Below, in pieces: positions 46,991 to 59,219 of a stretch of DNA of 64,000 bases. Position numbers and translations under genes: made by a program. A model generated the notes under the pieces. It did not search any database and was not told the origin of the DNA. It saw nothing but the letters and a program-made list of their open reading frames with translations. This DNA comes from Trissonchulus latispiculum (Eukaryota; Nematoda; Enoplea; Enoplida; Ironidae), in the NCBI GenBank assembly GCA_030248195.1, contig JASAND010030401.1, forward strand, positions 46,599 to 110,598, given 5' to 3'. Positions within the stretch are counted from its first letter, which is position 1, and each line of letters begins with the position of its first letter.

Positions 46991-48446
46991 TTAATTAAGA
47001 AATTAATAGATCAAATAGAGCCCAAAATTAGAATGTTGCAGTGATTTAGTTTTTGTGAGCTGCAAAACAATTACAGTAATGACACGAGAAAAGCTTTAAC
47101 CTAGCATTATAGTAGTGAACACCAATTTAGTAAGATATGTTCATTTTGCTAACAAAGCAATAGGTTTTGGATGTACTAAACAAATATATTTTAAATTTTA
47201 TAGCTTTTGTAAATTTTGTGCGGAGGCTGTTTTGCCGCCTGATTAGTCTTTAACGGCACCCAAAATTGAGAGTGGCTACCCTGTAATGGCCTTTTCATGT
47301 CTAACATGTTTATAATATTAAAATCTATGGCAAGTGAAGTGCCAAAGGTCATTAAGATCTACTTTACTTTTGCTGACAGTTTTAAACCTGCCTAGTTGGT
47401 TGCTACCTAAAGACTAATCAAGCGTCAAAATAGTCAATCCTTCTCACAACTTTACAAAAGCCTATTTCATATATATATTCTTTTTCAGAACCACTGAAGC
47501 AGTTAAAACTTACCAGGTGCACTTCGGGATCAGTACTTGTGCAGTAGTACAACGCGGTTCATTTTTATATACTTAATCAACACAAGCACTATGGGGAAAA
47601 GTTGATTAAGCTGTAGTCTATTTTATATTTTTATTTATATCTCTCTGCTTTTATTGATGTTCCAATAGTATGTCTGAAATAGTATCTAAATATTTTCATG
47701 TTTACAGCAGCACGAAAAATAATTGCTCTCGTTAAAATTTTTGTATGTCTGTTTAGCCTAAACGATTGCATTAACTGAAAATTACTTATCATTAATTCTG
47801 CCAAAGCTGATAGTATCATTCAACTGAAAATGTTTAAAGCAATAGATGTCATCTATTCATAAGCCGTAATTACAGCACATATATTTTCCGTTCATTCATG
47901 GTACCATATCGAACAGAATTTGTTTCTATATCTGGACGAAGTTATTCAAATCTGCCAAACTGATCATCAACTACGGATAATGTTATTGAAAACTGAAATA
48001 GTCTGCGAGTATTTGGCTTGAAATAGACTAAAATCTGGGATTATACATGCCTGTTTACAGTAAACACTAGATGGATGTGGAATTTGAAAATTCAGGAAAA
48101 AATTTTCCAACAGAGCCTGGTTGGTGTTCTTTCTGTGAATGAATCAGGCGAAAGACAGTTCTCTCTCAGCGGCTGAATCAAAGGAAAAACTTTTTTTAAA
48201 CAGTATATCCTTCTAATATGATGCGCAATCTTTACTGACAAGCCAACTTTTGTGGGAAGTACAGTTTCATAAGCTTATCCGAGGAACCATCTTACTCATT
48301 ACTAGGTGGCCTCTCGACATTACTCTTCAATAATTGGTGAGGGGTAACAGATCCTTTCAAATTGGAACTTTGGTACCATAGTTATAAACTTCAAAGATTG
48401 AGCAAAAAATCGTTTTGTTTTCTGTTTCATTATTTCGTCACTAACA
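46991..48446. other. No gene seen
   Basis: AT-rich DNA upstream of gene C; no open frame or repeat recognised. Confidence 0.6.
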
Positions 48447-49877
48447 ACCGATTGCACCAAATAAGAATAAGATTAGAATAGGCTTATTCCTATTTTATTC
48501 CGGAATAAAATAGGAATAGCAAGAATTCCATTGCACCAAATAAAAATAATATCAGAATAAGAATAAAAATAGGATTAGATTAAGAGCATTGCACCAAACT
48601 TATTCCGGAATAAAATAGGAATAAAATGCGAATAAGTCCCTTATTCCTGCTGCGCCTCAGCGCAGCAGGTATCTTATGTTTGCTCTGCCATCTTGGTTCC
48701 CACGCAACGACATGCAAAACATAGGTCTTTGCATGAAAGCGTGTAAACAATGCTTTAAGATGGCAGAGCATGATTTACACTACAGTCCGATTTCAAAACA
48801 GCTATGACTCACAAATCAAATAAAATCAGAAAGATCGCTAATTCATTAAAAGGAAACAGGTTTATTCTTCACTGACAGGTTTATTCTTCACTGATCTCTT
48901 TCAACCTTTTGCAGACGACAGCTGACCATTTTGAAGAACATGATTTATGTGAAGTTAAAGTTAAGTTCAGATGGAATGATTTTTATCGCAGTCAATAAGT
49001 AAAACATGCGAACATATTGAAAGCTGTATTTCTTTTCAGTTTATTGAAGGCTTGGTAAGGATTTGCTTGCATAATTGCATTTTGCTTAATTTCCCAGTAA
49101 CTTCAACTTTAAAATAGTTTCCGCTGCGCAGCAGGCCTACAATTTATGGAAATGTTCTTTTGTCAACATTAAATCTTTTGCAGACAATATTGCTTGTTTA
49201 TTCTTATTCCTATTCTTCCTCTAGAGCAGGTTTAAACCCATGTTTTAAGAAATTTTTGATCTATATAATATTTTCTTAACTTGCGACATCCAGAACTATC
49301 CTTCCGTATAACGTATTCATGTCTGCTTATTTATGTTAGGCAAAGCAAATTCTTCCTAATTTGCATTTTAAAATGTTAATTATTGATTCAAATCGAATTT
49401 GTCATATATATGCCCACATTTCCTAAGCACAACCAACTGACAAAATTCTTAACTATTTCTGTTTAAGTACATTTCTATGACTAAAGTCTTCTTTTGCAGA
49501 AATGTAACCTACAATCCATTACCCAGTGCTATTTATTACTACATTTCTAAATTCCAGTTCCTTGCTTACCGAACTTAAAATTATAATCAGAAAATTGCTT
49601 ACATCAGAATAAGAATAGGAATAAATTCAGAATAACGTGACAAAGCCTACTATAATCTGATTGGTTGAGTATGGCGTTTGGTACCGTTTGATTGGTTAAA
49701 CGAAAATAAGAATAGGTATACTTATTCTTATTTTATTCTGAGAATAAAATAGTATTAGCTCAGCTAATCCTATTCTTGTTTGGTGCAACGGAATATCGGA
49801 ATAAAATGACAATAGGAATAGCTATTCCAGAATAACTTTATTCTCAGAATAGCTAGTCCGATTTGGTGCAATCGGCC
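48447..49877. mobile_element. MITE-like element with terminal CCGATTGCACCAAAT and GGAATAA motifs
   Basis: The left end CCGATTGCACCAAAT is inverted at the right end (ATTTGGTGCAATCGG). Both subterminal regions (48,460-48,650 and 49,600-49,860) are packed with GGAATAA, AGAATAAG and inverses. Internal copies of GATTGCACCAAA mark sub-boundaries. The centre (48,660-49,590) is unrelated AT-rich DNA without a coding frame. Confidence 0.75.
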
Positions 49878-50209
49878 GTAAAATAAAATGGTTAATCGAT
49901 CCGGTTAGCAATAAAATTCTTAAGAAATCAGTCAATGATTAGGCAAACAAAATAAACAATTATGGCTAACTCACAAATTAATCAATTAACTGGCCAACTT
50001 AATCAACCATCCAATCAACTATCAAAGCTGTCAAATAACAATCAAAGTTTACTCTTATGCCTATAAAGACTTCCACTTAGTTATTATGTCCGTAAAGTTG
50101 GAGATTAGACGATACTTATTTGTGGCCTTACTTATAATGGCCAAGTAAATAGAATAGCCAGGATCAGAACTACTTTAAAAATGCCAAAACTGAAGGAGTC
50201 AAAAAACAG

Positions 50210-50385
50210 GCATATGAAGGAAACCGGCGGCCCGGCCTCCGCAAAATCAGATTTTTCCGGTTTTTTCCAAAAAAAAATCCGGAAAAATCCGGATTCTTGG
50301 AAAGTGAGGGTCGAGGGAGCCTTCTTGGGGGGAGGGCTGAGCTCCAGATTTGGGAGGGGTGAAGTCCCCCCCAGCCCTGCCCCTA
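50210..50385. repeat. Short repeat with a CCGGAAAAATCCGG hairpin, copy 1
   Basis: 'atttttccggttttt', a spacer and 'aaaatccggaaaaatccgga' form a hairpin. It is followed by a G-rich stretch 'gggggg-gggctgagctcc'. The same layout recurs at 56,690-56,835. Confidence 0.7.
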
Positions 50386-50620
50386 TAAGTGCATGTTGGT
50401 CCAAAATATCTTAATGTTTAACGTGCGCGGGTTAAAACAGTTTAGAAACAGCTAATGAACCGTACTAAGAAGGTTGACTCCCTCACTGGGACAACCGATG
50501 CTTGTCGAAGTGGTGCGCCGGCATTTCCAGTTTCAGATTCAGATTCAAGGTCAGATTCTGAGATTCGTAAACGAAGCACTCGCAAGCTCCAAGTCTTTCT
50601 GTGTTCGTTTGGTCTTACCA

Positions 50621-50721
50621 AGAGTACATAATATAATTATAGCACAATTATAATTATATATAATATAATTGTAATTATATGTATAATATATAATATATAA
50701 TTATGCACTCTTGGTCTTACC
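50621..50721. mobile_element. 83-bp palindromic mini-MITE with 9-bp target duplication
   Basis: The element 50,630-50,712 begins AAGAGTACATAAT and ends ATTATGCACTCTT around an AT-only palindrome. It is flanked by perfect GGTCTTACC at 50,621-50,629 and 50,713-50,721. It belongs to the CAAGAGTACATAAT group found at four other sites. Confidence 0.85.
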
Positions 50722-51713
50722 AATGTTGTTACAGAGATGACACGGCCTTCACGCACATGTATTGATATAATTTTTACAACTAGTCCTCAAAGAGTCTCCA
50801 AGTGCATCGTGTCAGCAAACGTAGCCTCTTAAGGGGCAACTACCTCTCCTCCAATTCATTAGCGTTTCGTGATTTTCCCTTAAAACCCTTAAAAATCCAT
50901 GTAAAACCAGTAAACTCCCCTTAAAAATAGTTAACATTTGTAATGAAATTGACTAAACTGAGTTGCAAACTTTGCCAAATTTAATAGTAGAAGGCTAGGT
51001 AAACTTCTGGTTCAGCCAATTTCCTTTACACTGGCCGACGCGCACAAGGCAAGTGCTTAGGTTAGGAGTTCCTGAGGGATGGTGTGTCGCCGCAGGCTCT
51101 CCAACAGTCAGCCGTTGGATCGTGAGTTCGGATTTAGACACAGAAATAAAGGGCTAATCTATTTATTAAGTATCAGTTTGCTATACTAAACTAAGTAAAA
51201 TCAAGCTGCTGATTACATATACCTCCAGGTGGGTGGATATCAAGACCAATGTGAAGAAAGATAAACAGTAACTGACGATATCCGTATCACTAAACTAGAG
51301 TCCTGATGACACAGCCTATTGCCACTTATCCAGGCTTAAATCTAGAAGAGCTTATCTTAGATTAACTAACACAATTTATTATAAGAGTTATCTTGGGCAC
51401 ACTTCTTAGCAATGGATAGCAAACTTCAGTAATAAGAGTTCACGGCAACCGAAAACGTATATGTCACAATTCAAATCATTAATATGATAACATAGAACAA
51501 TCATAGCGGCGGTACATTATTGATACGTTCAAGAATAATACAAGGTTATTGAGATTTTACCAATTTCCCACCCCCGATCTAACAAGTTGATAGAAGTTTC
51601 AGGTTGACTAGGATTCTGCTAAGATTAGAAGTAACTCTGTCCGATTATAACATAAGACACGCTTACATGAGACTACAATTCACTATTTTCAAATGATTTA
51701 AACAACTTAGTAC
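50722..51713. other. No gene seen
   Basis: AT-rich; no open frame or repeat of note. Confidence 0.5.
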
Positions 51714-51732
51714 CTAATTTTCTCTTTCACAG

Positions 51733-51992
51733 GATTTGGTGGCGGCACAGGACTGAGTCTGTATCCTGCGGATACCGATACTTAGACAATAAAAAAACAA
51801 CTCTGATTGTCGATCAGTGGAGCATTTGGCTTGCAGAAAATAGTTAGGATTCTGATCAAAGTTCTGAATGTGCGAGGGTCGGCTGGCACCGACAAAATTT
51901 GTGACCAAAGCCAAACCAAAGTCAAGTGTCTGTGCAATGATCTGAAGTTGAACCCAGAGATAAACAGGAACCAGCTGGCAGTGGCCAATTAA
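51733..51992 (+). pseudogene. Possible terminal exon or remnant, unidentified
   Basis: A splice-like acceptor (tctctttcacag) precedes 51,733. The frame after it stops at 51,783-51,785. The same frame then reopens and ends with a coding-like 30-residue stretch ('KICDQSQTKVKCLCNDLKLN') and a stop at 51,992. It has three Cys including C-x-C, but not the spacing of genes A-D. No partner exon found. Confidence 0.25.
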
Positions 51993-53456
51993 GTATAGAC
52001 CTGAATCTTTAGCACATTTTGACCATAAAGTCCACTTTGATCATTAAATTTTGAATAAGTAATCGTAGCTTCGAGATAGGCTTCTGGCAAGACCTGAATC
52101 AAATGGGTTAAAACCCAATTAAAGTTAGAAAGTACATGGGTTTTAACCCAGCAAGTATACATCAATTACAACTAGATTATGAGCTGGCTTCGCTTCATAC
52201 TTTTGCAACTTTGTCGAAACTCAAACATCACTGCCACCTGAATTAACCGATTGATTTATTTCATTCAAAATGGCTTGGAGACTGCAAATGCTGCTGACTA
52301 AATGGAACGGTAGTTTGAAATACTACGAAACTGTAACCTAGATGAAGATGATATGATTTCTTGAATTTGGAACTTGCAGTGATATAACAGAAATTGAAAG
52401 CATAACAAACTTTGTCTCTGTTTGCAAATTATAGGTATCAATAATTTTGCCTGCCTGAATTAATTAAACAGTAGTTAATAAATTTGCTTGCCCGTGAATG
52501 TCCATTGGACTCGAAGTTAAATTATGAGATATGCTGGATAATTTAAGTTAAAAGTAAACTTTTTTTTGCGTGGAACTTTCAAATTCGGCCTACGGAGTAT
52601 ATTTTCATATGCCTCGAAAATGGAAACCTATGCTATCTGTAAATTAACAATTTAGCAGATTACGGTTCACCTCTTGCTTCTGCTCAACCGCGTGAGGAGC
52701 CTATGCTTAAAAACAATTTATTAGATTTGTTGGATTTCATAAACAGAAATTCCGTATTTTAAAGTGATTACCGTTTTACGATTTTCTACAATTTCCGCTG
52801 ACACTTCTTCAAACCTGGGACCGAATTAGGTTACACCGGAAGGTTGGTTTATCGATGTTTCCATTGGATGCTGGAATTTTGACTAAGTTTACCCTTATTT
52901 TCGGTTATCCGACAGATTTCAGCCACAATTGTGTTATAAATATTATAAACATTTGTGCATAATGACTGTTGAAACTATGTTAGACTCATATACGGCACAG
53001 ACTGATATTGGCGTTATCCAGAGAATAAGTCTGCTTATATTGTCGTACAAATTCGTATCTTTAACTCTGAAGATAGCGTTACCTCAGATAAGTGCCAAAA
53101 AGTACTAAAATTTTCGAAATACTCAAGGTTCGTCGACGAAGTTTTACAAACAAACATTTTGGGAGAAGTTATTCCTTTTGCGCACATGCACGGCAAACAA
53201 TAGTAAAGCATAACTTTCTGCACGTTGGTTAGAAACAGCCTATGAAGGACAAAATTAACTTTGAGATTTGAAGCGAAGCCATCATGGATTAGATAAATAC
53301 CTAATTTGATCTCAAAAAATGCAAAAACGAGAATCATCCTCCAAAAGTTGCTACGTCCCCGATTGAAACAAATAAATTGAGTCGGTAGCACCACCTTTTT
53401 CAAAAATACAACAATTCTGCGATTATCAGACTCATTACTCTTCAGGTGTGCTAGAA
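51993..53456. other. No gene seen
   Basis: AT-rich. A 122-codon minus frame (53,403-53,035) shows no motif and is not called. Confidence 0.5.
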
Positions 53457-54630
53457 ACTAAAGTCTGACCAAAAATTCTTGGAACCGAAATGTAAGCGGC
53501 TGTCCTGAGTTATCATTTGAAGGTAGCCTGTACAATGTATATATTTTTCGAATCCTCAGGAACCCGAGATTTCGAAAATCCGAAAAATTGCGAAATTCCG
53601 GATTTCATTCACGGAAAATTTAAAATTTTTAGTTATTCGCCAAATTTTTATCGCAATCAAAATTTGGTTCTCACAGTCGAATAGAGCTGGTCCCGCTACA
53701 CATTTTTGCTCTTAGAAGCTTTTCACGAAAATGCACCCAATTTCCGGAATTCCGGGTTTTCTAAATTACCGAATTTTAAAAATTTCCTCCAATACCCTCA
53801 AGATGGGTATCATTCGAAAGCTCTTATCGGGCTGAACAACTTTTGTAATAGAACGAACTCGTGAAAATGCACTCAATTCCCAGAATACGCGAAAACCGGA
53901 TTTTCCGGATTTTAAAAATTTTCTCCAATACCCACAATATGGGTATCATTCGAGAGCTCTTGATGAGCTGAACAAATCTTGTAATAGAACCAATGTCTGA
54001 AGATGCACCTAAATCCCGGAATTCACAAATTCGGATTTCACTCTAGCTTGGAAATTTTTCGTGAATTCCGAGAAGTGAGCTCATTTCTGCAAGTTGGTTC
54101 TATTACAAGATTTGTTCAGATCATCAAGAGCTCTCGAATGATACCCATATTGTGGGTATTGGAGAAAATTTTTAAAATCCGGAAAATTCGGTTTTCTCGA
54201 ATTCCGGGAATTGTGTGCATTTTCAAGAGTTCGTTCTATTACAAAAGTTGTTCAGCCCGATAAGAGCTTTCGAATGATACCCATCTTGAGGGTATTGGAG
54301 GAAATTTTTAAAATCCGGTAATTTAGAAAACCCGGAATTCCGGAAATTGGGTGTATTTTCGTGAAAAGCTTCTAAGAGCAAAATTGTGTAGCAGGACCGT
54401 CTCTAATCGACTGTGAGGACCAAATTTTGATTGCGATAAAAATTGGGCGAAAAACCAAAAACTTTAAATTTTCCGTGAATGAATTCCGGAATTTCGGATT
54501 TTTTCGAATTTTCGAAATCTCGGGTTCCTGAGGATTCGAAAAATATATACATTGTATAGGCTACCTTCAAATGATAACTCAGGACAGCCGCTCACATTTC
54601 GGTTCCAAGAATTTTTGGTCAGACTTTAGT
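53457..54630. mobile_element. Foldback element F3, about 1.17 kb
   Basis: A near-complete palindrome. The left end 'actaaagtctgaccaaaaat', 'agcggctgtcctgagttatc' and 'gaaggtagcc' have inverses at the right end. Interior units (TCCGGAATTCCGG, 'ggtatcattcgaaagctct', 'gtaatagaac') pair through the centre near 54,040 and match F2. Noncoding. Confidence 0.88.
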
Positions 54631-55715
54631 AAGCATTCTCAATATTAAAGGTTTCATTTCAAAATCTGAATGTGGCGGCAAAAGATAAAAAAAGTAGGAA
54701 GAGAGTTGTAATGAAATATTAGTCCAGGTGGTCGTAGGTTTATGGAGTCCAATATTAATTATGTTTTGGCTATTTTGCTTGCCAGAACTTCCGAAAGTTT
54801 CAGCTAAGAAATCCAAACATAAATTTAGCAAGGAGGTCTCATCTATGAGTAGTAAACTTAATTTTTTCTGGATGACTATACGTAGCGATAAAACACGTTT
54901 TACTGTTCCCAAGTTGTAGAAACGTGCACTGTATTGAATTTTCGAAATTAATTTTGTTTGCAACAGTTTGGTAATTTTGCCTGCAGATCTGCCCTTTCTT
55001 AAAAGGACCCCCGCTTTAAATTTCTTCTCCACCAGGAGCAAGGGTAGGCGGAAGCAAATGCTTAGAACATAAGGTCAATAAATTTTCAGTATGCTTGGCA
55101 AATATTCTCTTAATCTTTCTCGCGAATAATAAATCAGATATTGTGCCGCCAACAAAGAAAGTTGCAGGAGATGACTGGAATTTGAAGTTGAATGCAGAAG
55201 AAAGAAGCAGAAGAAACTGAAACTTAAAGTCGAAGATTACAAGCCGAGAGATTCCTTTCTATATTCCCGCCGGACAGAAGCAATGCACAAAAGGCTAAAT
55301 AAATGGGTAAAGATAATTCACAGCAAAAACAACACCATTAAGGAACACAAGCCTTGAATCGGGTCACTTATCAGTTCGGAATTTTAAATGAGCTGATTTT
55401 GGTAAAAACGCTTCCCGTCTCCTTCCTCATATGCTAATTTTATTACACATTGTTATTTATTCATTTACTGGAGAGTCTGGTAATTGTGATGAGTTTTCGG
55501 ATGCGAAAACGTATATTTTATGATGTACATAGTGCTATCTTCGTGGTTTACTTTCGCGAAATTATCAAAATCACCCTGTTAATAAATGGAATTGGTGTTT
55601 AGCTAAGGTTGCTAACACGACAATTTATTCAAGAAGCTTTTTATTTATTTTGTAACGTTTCTCAAACACGACACACCCATTTCTTTAAATAACCGTAAGG
55701 ATAACACGAAGCAAG
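54631..55715. other. No gene seen
   Basis: AT-rich. A 140-codon minus frame (55,041-54,619) overlaps the F3 end and has no recognisable domain. Confidence 0.5.
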
Positions 55716-55724
55716 ACCACACGG

Positions 55725-56640
55725 AACAGCCATCTTACCATGGATTAGTTTTGGGAAGGCTGAAGACAATATATCGTAATTTGTGGGAGGATCCAGAGTT
55801 ACTTCACTTTACTTAACTACAGAGTATGATTATGTAATCCAGCAGCACGTTAAGCAGTACATTCCGTAATGTTCTATCAAAAGACTTTTGAAGAATATTA
55901 TCGGAAAGTCTGTCCTTACCTATGTACAACTGAAAGCGGTTGCTGTAAAAGTCGATGTTATCGTCCATTCACGACCTTTAGCTCAATCTAACTCTGAAAT
56001 ACAATCGTCAACCGAAATTACGCCACCCCATTTCCACCGCCAGTTTGGAAATGCAAGCATGGGGTTTCTCGACTTCTCTGGATGTTCAGTTGATGATGTC
56101 TTTATGCCGCCAACAGTCAATTCTGAAGATTTGTTAAAAAGAACAGTGTATATTGAATTGGTTTTGGGCTAGCTGGCAAGGAGAGTCCTAGAGTCAATTC
56201 GAGGTCGAGCTAGTCCGAAATTGTGCCGTGACGGCCGAGTGGTCAGGCGTTCGACTAAAGATCTTACGGTCCTAGGTTGTTCCCCCGCTGCCACAAGTTT
56301 TTACAAATCCCCTTGAGCAAGGGACTAAGCACATATCAGTTCGCCGTGGGCTCCAGCCAACCTAGATGACCTAAATGGGTACCACTGCGGTGGCAAGGTA
56401 ACAGAAGTCTGTGTTCTGGCGTAATGCCTGATGAAGGGCTGGCCTCCTTCCACAGATGGAGTCAACATTAGAGTTGTCGCTCCTGGCTTCGGGCTGTGAA
56501 TCCGCAGATAAGCACCGGCGGCACCCTATAACCGTCTTAGGTTCGAGTTCTTTCCAGGGGTCACTTTACCTTTTACCTTTACCTAGTCCGAAATCCCCGT
56601 TAATTCTGCTGCGGAACGTCCACAAATTGACGCTGCTGTA
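55725..56640 (+). pseudogene. Internally deleted BEL/Pao fragment split by a SINE
   Basis: 55,735-55,830 reads 'PSYHGLVLGRLKTIYRNLWE', matching the pre-RT segment 'LGRLKNLHKRLL' of the complete BEL at 3.7-9.9 kb. From about 55,885 it jumps to integrase sequence ('YVQLKAVAVKVDVIVHSRPL', 'ITPPHFHRQFGNASMG'). So RT, RNase H and most of the integrase core are deleted. After the SINE, 'AAVVRNTMPSG' resembles the BEL C-terminal 'RTAVVRTPSG'. It belongs to another BEL lineage than the complete copy. Confidence 0.7.
56210..56594 (+). mobile_element. tRNA-derived SINE with 12-bp target duplication
   Basis: The SINE (56,222-56,582, 361 bp) is flanked by CTAGTCCGAAAT at 56,210-56,221 and 56,583-56,594. 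The head is tRNA-like with an A box GGCCGAGTGGTC and a weak B box ggttgttccc. The tail is 'ttaccttttacctttacc', not poly(A). Transcription by RNA polymerase III is inferred. It sits inside the BEL fragment. Confidence 0.88.
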
Positions 56641-56689
56641 GTTAGAAATACAATGCCAAGTGGACGTTGGATTGGACGGATTGGACTTA

Positions 56690-56835
56690 TCCGACGGAAA
56701 ACCGGATTTTTCCGGTTTTTTGCCCAAAAAACCGGAAAAATCCGGATTCTGGGGGGTGGGGTGAGGACCCCTCTGGGCGGGGGTGAGGTCCAGGTCTGGG
56801 GGGGTGAAACCCCTCCGCCAAAACCCCCCAAGCAC
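56690..56835. repeat. Short repeat with a CCGGAAAAATCCGG hairpin, copy 2
   Basis: 'accggatttttccggttttt', spacer, 'aaaaaaccggaaaaatccgg', then a G-rich stretch; same layout as copy 1 at 50,210. Confidence 0.7.
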
Positions 56836-56946
56836 ACGTATGGTGCGATGACCTATGTGAGAGCAGCTCTTATCCCGCATTCTTCGGGTTAATGTCACCA
56901 GCTCCAGGGAGCCTCAGTAAGTTGCAAGTCGTTCAAGTCCTTGTAT

Positions 56947-57961
56947 TTAAGGTGCTGGTTCGGGTATTTGCAGCAAATTTTGAAAGACTGTAATTTACTC
57001 AATTTTTGGAGTTCAACAATAATTTTTATATCATTTTAAAGCTTAGAATGTGCTTGTTACAACTAGGTACAGTATAACTGTCTCATTTCAACTCTTCGGC
57101 TTGAACAACATAATATTTGAACAACGACTTGCAATAACATGAAAACAATTTTTGAACATGGATTTCTCGAAGTGTGGGAAAACTCACGAAAAGCGACCAG
57201 TTCAGGCTTCAAAAGAAACATCTTCCCGAGGGCTATTTTTTCTGAAATTGTTTTACGAGTAAAGAAGCTCAAGATTTTGAGAAAAACGTAAATTTGGTCC
57301 GATTTTCGTCAAAATTTTCAAGTTTGGACGCTTATTTCTCTCGAACTGAAAGTCAAAATGCAAAACCATGAAAAATAGCCCTCGGCAGTTGTCTCAAAAA
57401 TACATGTGTAAAGCCGTTTTTTAATTGATTGCATGAGTTGAGAGAAATCCGTGTTCAAAACAATCTAGTTGCGATTTTCAAAATTTCACATTTTCGCTGC
57501 TGTGCGCCGGCAGAGATACCGCAGAGAGCTCTCCTTTGGGCGTAAGATGTCCTTCAGGACCACAAATATGGACAATACTTGACCGACGGACCAGAGCTGT
57601 TGAAGCTGTCGAAATCTTGCAATATTTGATTTTTCGAAAAATGGCCGGTTTTGGACCTCGAAAATCAATTTTCGCTGTTATCTCTTAAACCTTTAGGAAT
57701 CGAAGAAAACTCTCAAGAGCAAAGTTGTAGGTCTTGGTGAGAGAATTCGAATGACTATAAGTTCATCCATGTAGGGTGGTCACAGTGCAAGTTATGGCGG
57801 AATAAAGCTAATTTCTCCAAAACTCACATTTTCAAACCGCGACTTTTCTAACATGTTTTATATATAGGGTAAATAATGTAATTGTAGCAAATTTGAATAA
57901 ATTTCAACGACTATTGCGCTTTTAAAGCCCAAAAATACACGAACCCGAACCAGCACCTTAA
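56947..57961. mobile_element. TTAAGGTGCTGG element, copy 1 (about 1.0 kb)
   Basis: The terminal inverted repeat TTAAGGTGCTGGTTCGGGT lies at both ends. Length is 1,015 bp, nearly the same as the copy at 62,662-63,671 (1,010 bp). No intact protein frame. Confidence 0.8.
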
Positions 57962-57967
57962 GTCCTT

Positions 57968-58267
57968 TAAAGCCGTGGTTACACTTGCCAATCTTGTCAC
58001 AACGCGTTGTGACAACGGCAGTTGTCTCCCATGGTTGTCAAGTATGGCAACTAGTGGTTACACGTAACAACAGATTGTGACAACTCACACTGCTGTTGAG
58101 CCAACGCTATGTTTACTGTTGCGTTGTCACAACGAACTCGGGCATGGTCCCGCTCAACGCGTTGTCGCCAGTTGTCACAACGTTGTGTCAATGGTTACAC
58201 GAACAACGTTGTGACAATTCTGCAGCAACGGCGGTTGTGGCAAGATTGTCAAGAGTAACCACGGCTT
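57968..58267. mobile_element. GTTGTCACAACG MITE, about 300 bp
   Basis: The terminal inverted repeat is about 30 bp (AAAGCCGTGGTTACACTTG and on). Flanks AGTCCTTT / AGTCATTC match at 6 of 8 positions, compatible with an eroded 8-bp duplication. The interior repeats GTTGTCAC/GTTGTGAC in both orientations. Confidence 0.85.
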
Positions 58268-58600
58268 TAGTCATTCAATTAGAAATAGGTCATACTGTTG
58301 CTAAACAACGCTCTTTTAGTAGTTAGATTAATTAAATTAGTTTACGCTACAAGTTAAATAATTTAGCTATTTTTATATCAGAATGAAGCTTAACATTTTC
58401 TGTTTCTACTGAATACAATAAAACTAATTTCAATAGGTTTGTGAAACCATTTTACTGGATTTCCAAAACAATTTAAGCTTCCAGATTTTTTGCTAAACTT
58501 TGTTTTAAATGTTTTAAATATTTTAAAGCTGAACTAATTTTTTGTGAGGCATCGGTTACACCATTCGTAGCTGGGGACCCAGTTTGAGTTATAGTAAAGG
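58268..58600. other. No gene seen
   Basis: AT-rich spacer. Confidence 0.6.
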
Positions 58601-59085
58601 GACGGAAGGTGGGTCAGGTTTTGGATACGCGCAAAGTGAACCACCCATAGCCAATAGCCAATAGCCAATAGCCAAAACCATAGGATAACGTGGGGGGGAA
58701 TGGGGGGGGGTGCAAACCCCCCCCCCAGACCGACAAAAAACGGGTAGACCCCCTCAGCGAAAAGGAAAAAAGGGCAGACCCTCTCGTCCAAAAAGGAAAA
58801 AAGGGTAGACCCCTCAGCGATTTTTACCAAAAATAGGTAATTTTTTAGCAAATTTTAGCGATTTTTTCAAAAAATTTCTTAAAAATCGCTAAAAATTGTC
58901 ATTTTTTACTAATTTTTGGTCAAAAACGTTAAACATTTGCATTTTTTGCTAATTTCGGGGCAGACCCCCTTAAAATTTTTGACTTTTTCAGGGGTAGACC
59001 CCTCGCCGAGGTCGGGGTAGACCCCCCCAGAATCGGACCCCGTGTTAATGTATGGCCAAAACCCATAGCCAATCAGCCAATTTCT
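58600..59085. repeat. Tandem and near-tandem repeats (AATAGCC)n and GGGTAGACCCC units
   Basis: 'aatagcc' is repeated four times near 58,650. At least six units of 'ggg(t/c)agaccc(c/t)ct' with 'aaaaaggaaaaaa' spacers lie to about 59,020, and 'aatcagccaat' to 59,085. Noncoding. Confidence 0.75.
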
Positions 59086-59219
59086 GGCTTAAAAATAACC
59101 AGTTACTTAATCGATGGGTTCGGATTGTTTCAGGCTTTCCACGAATACAAACACAATTTTGTCACGTGATGTGATGTAACGTATACTTGCTATACTCAAA
59201 AACAATCCTGGTGATTCAC

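Noticed and set aside
51733..51785. Possible Gly-Leu-Ala-type exon of a fifth family member (starts after tttcacag)
   Set aside because: It reads Gly-Phe-Gly, has no Cys, no good phase 1 donor, and the following exon lacks the family Cys pattern.
53035..53403. 122-codon minus-strand frame
   Set aside because: No motif or gene context.
54619..55041. 140-codon minus-strand frame
   Set aside because: Overlaps the end of foldback F3, no domain, no homologous copy seen.
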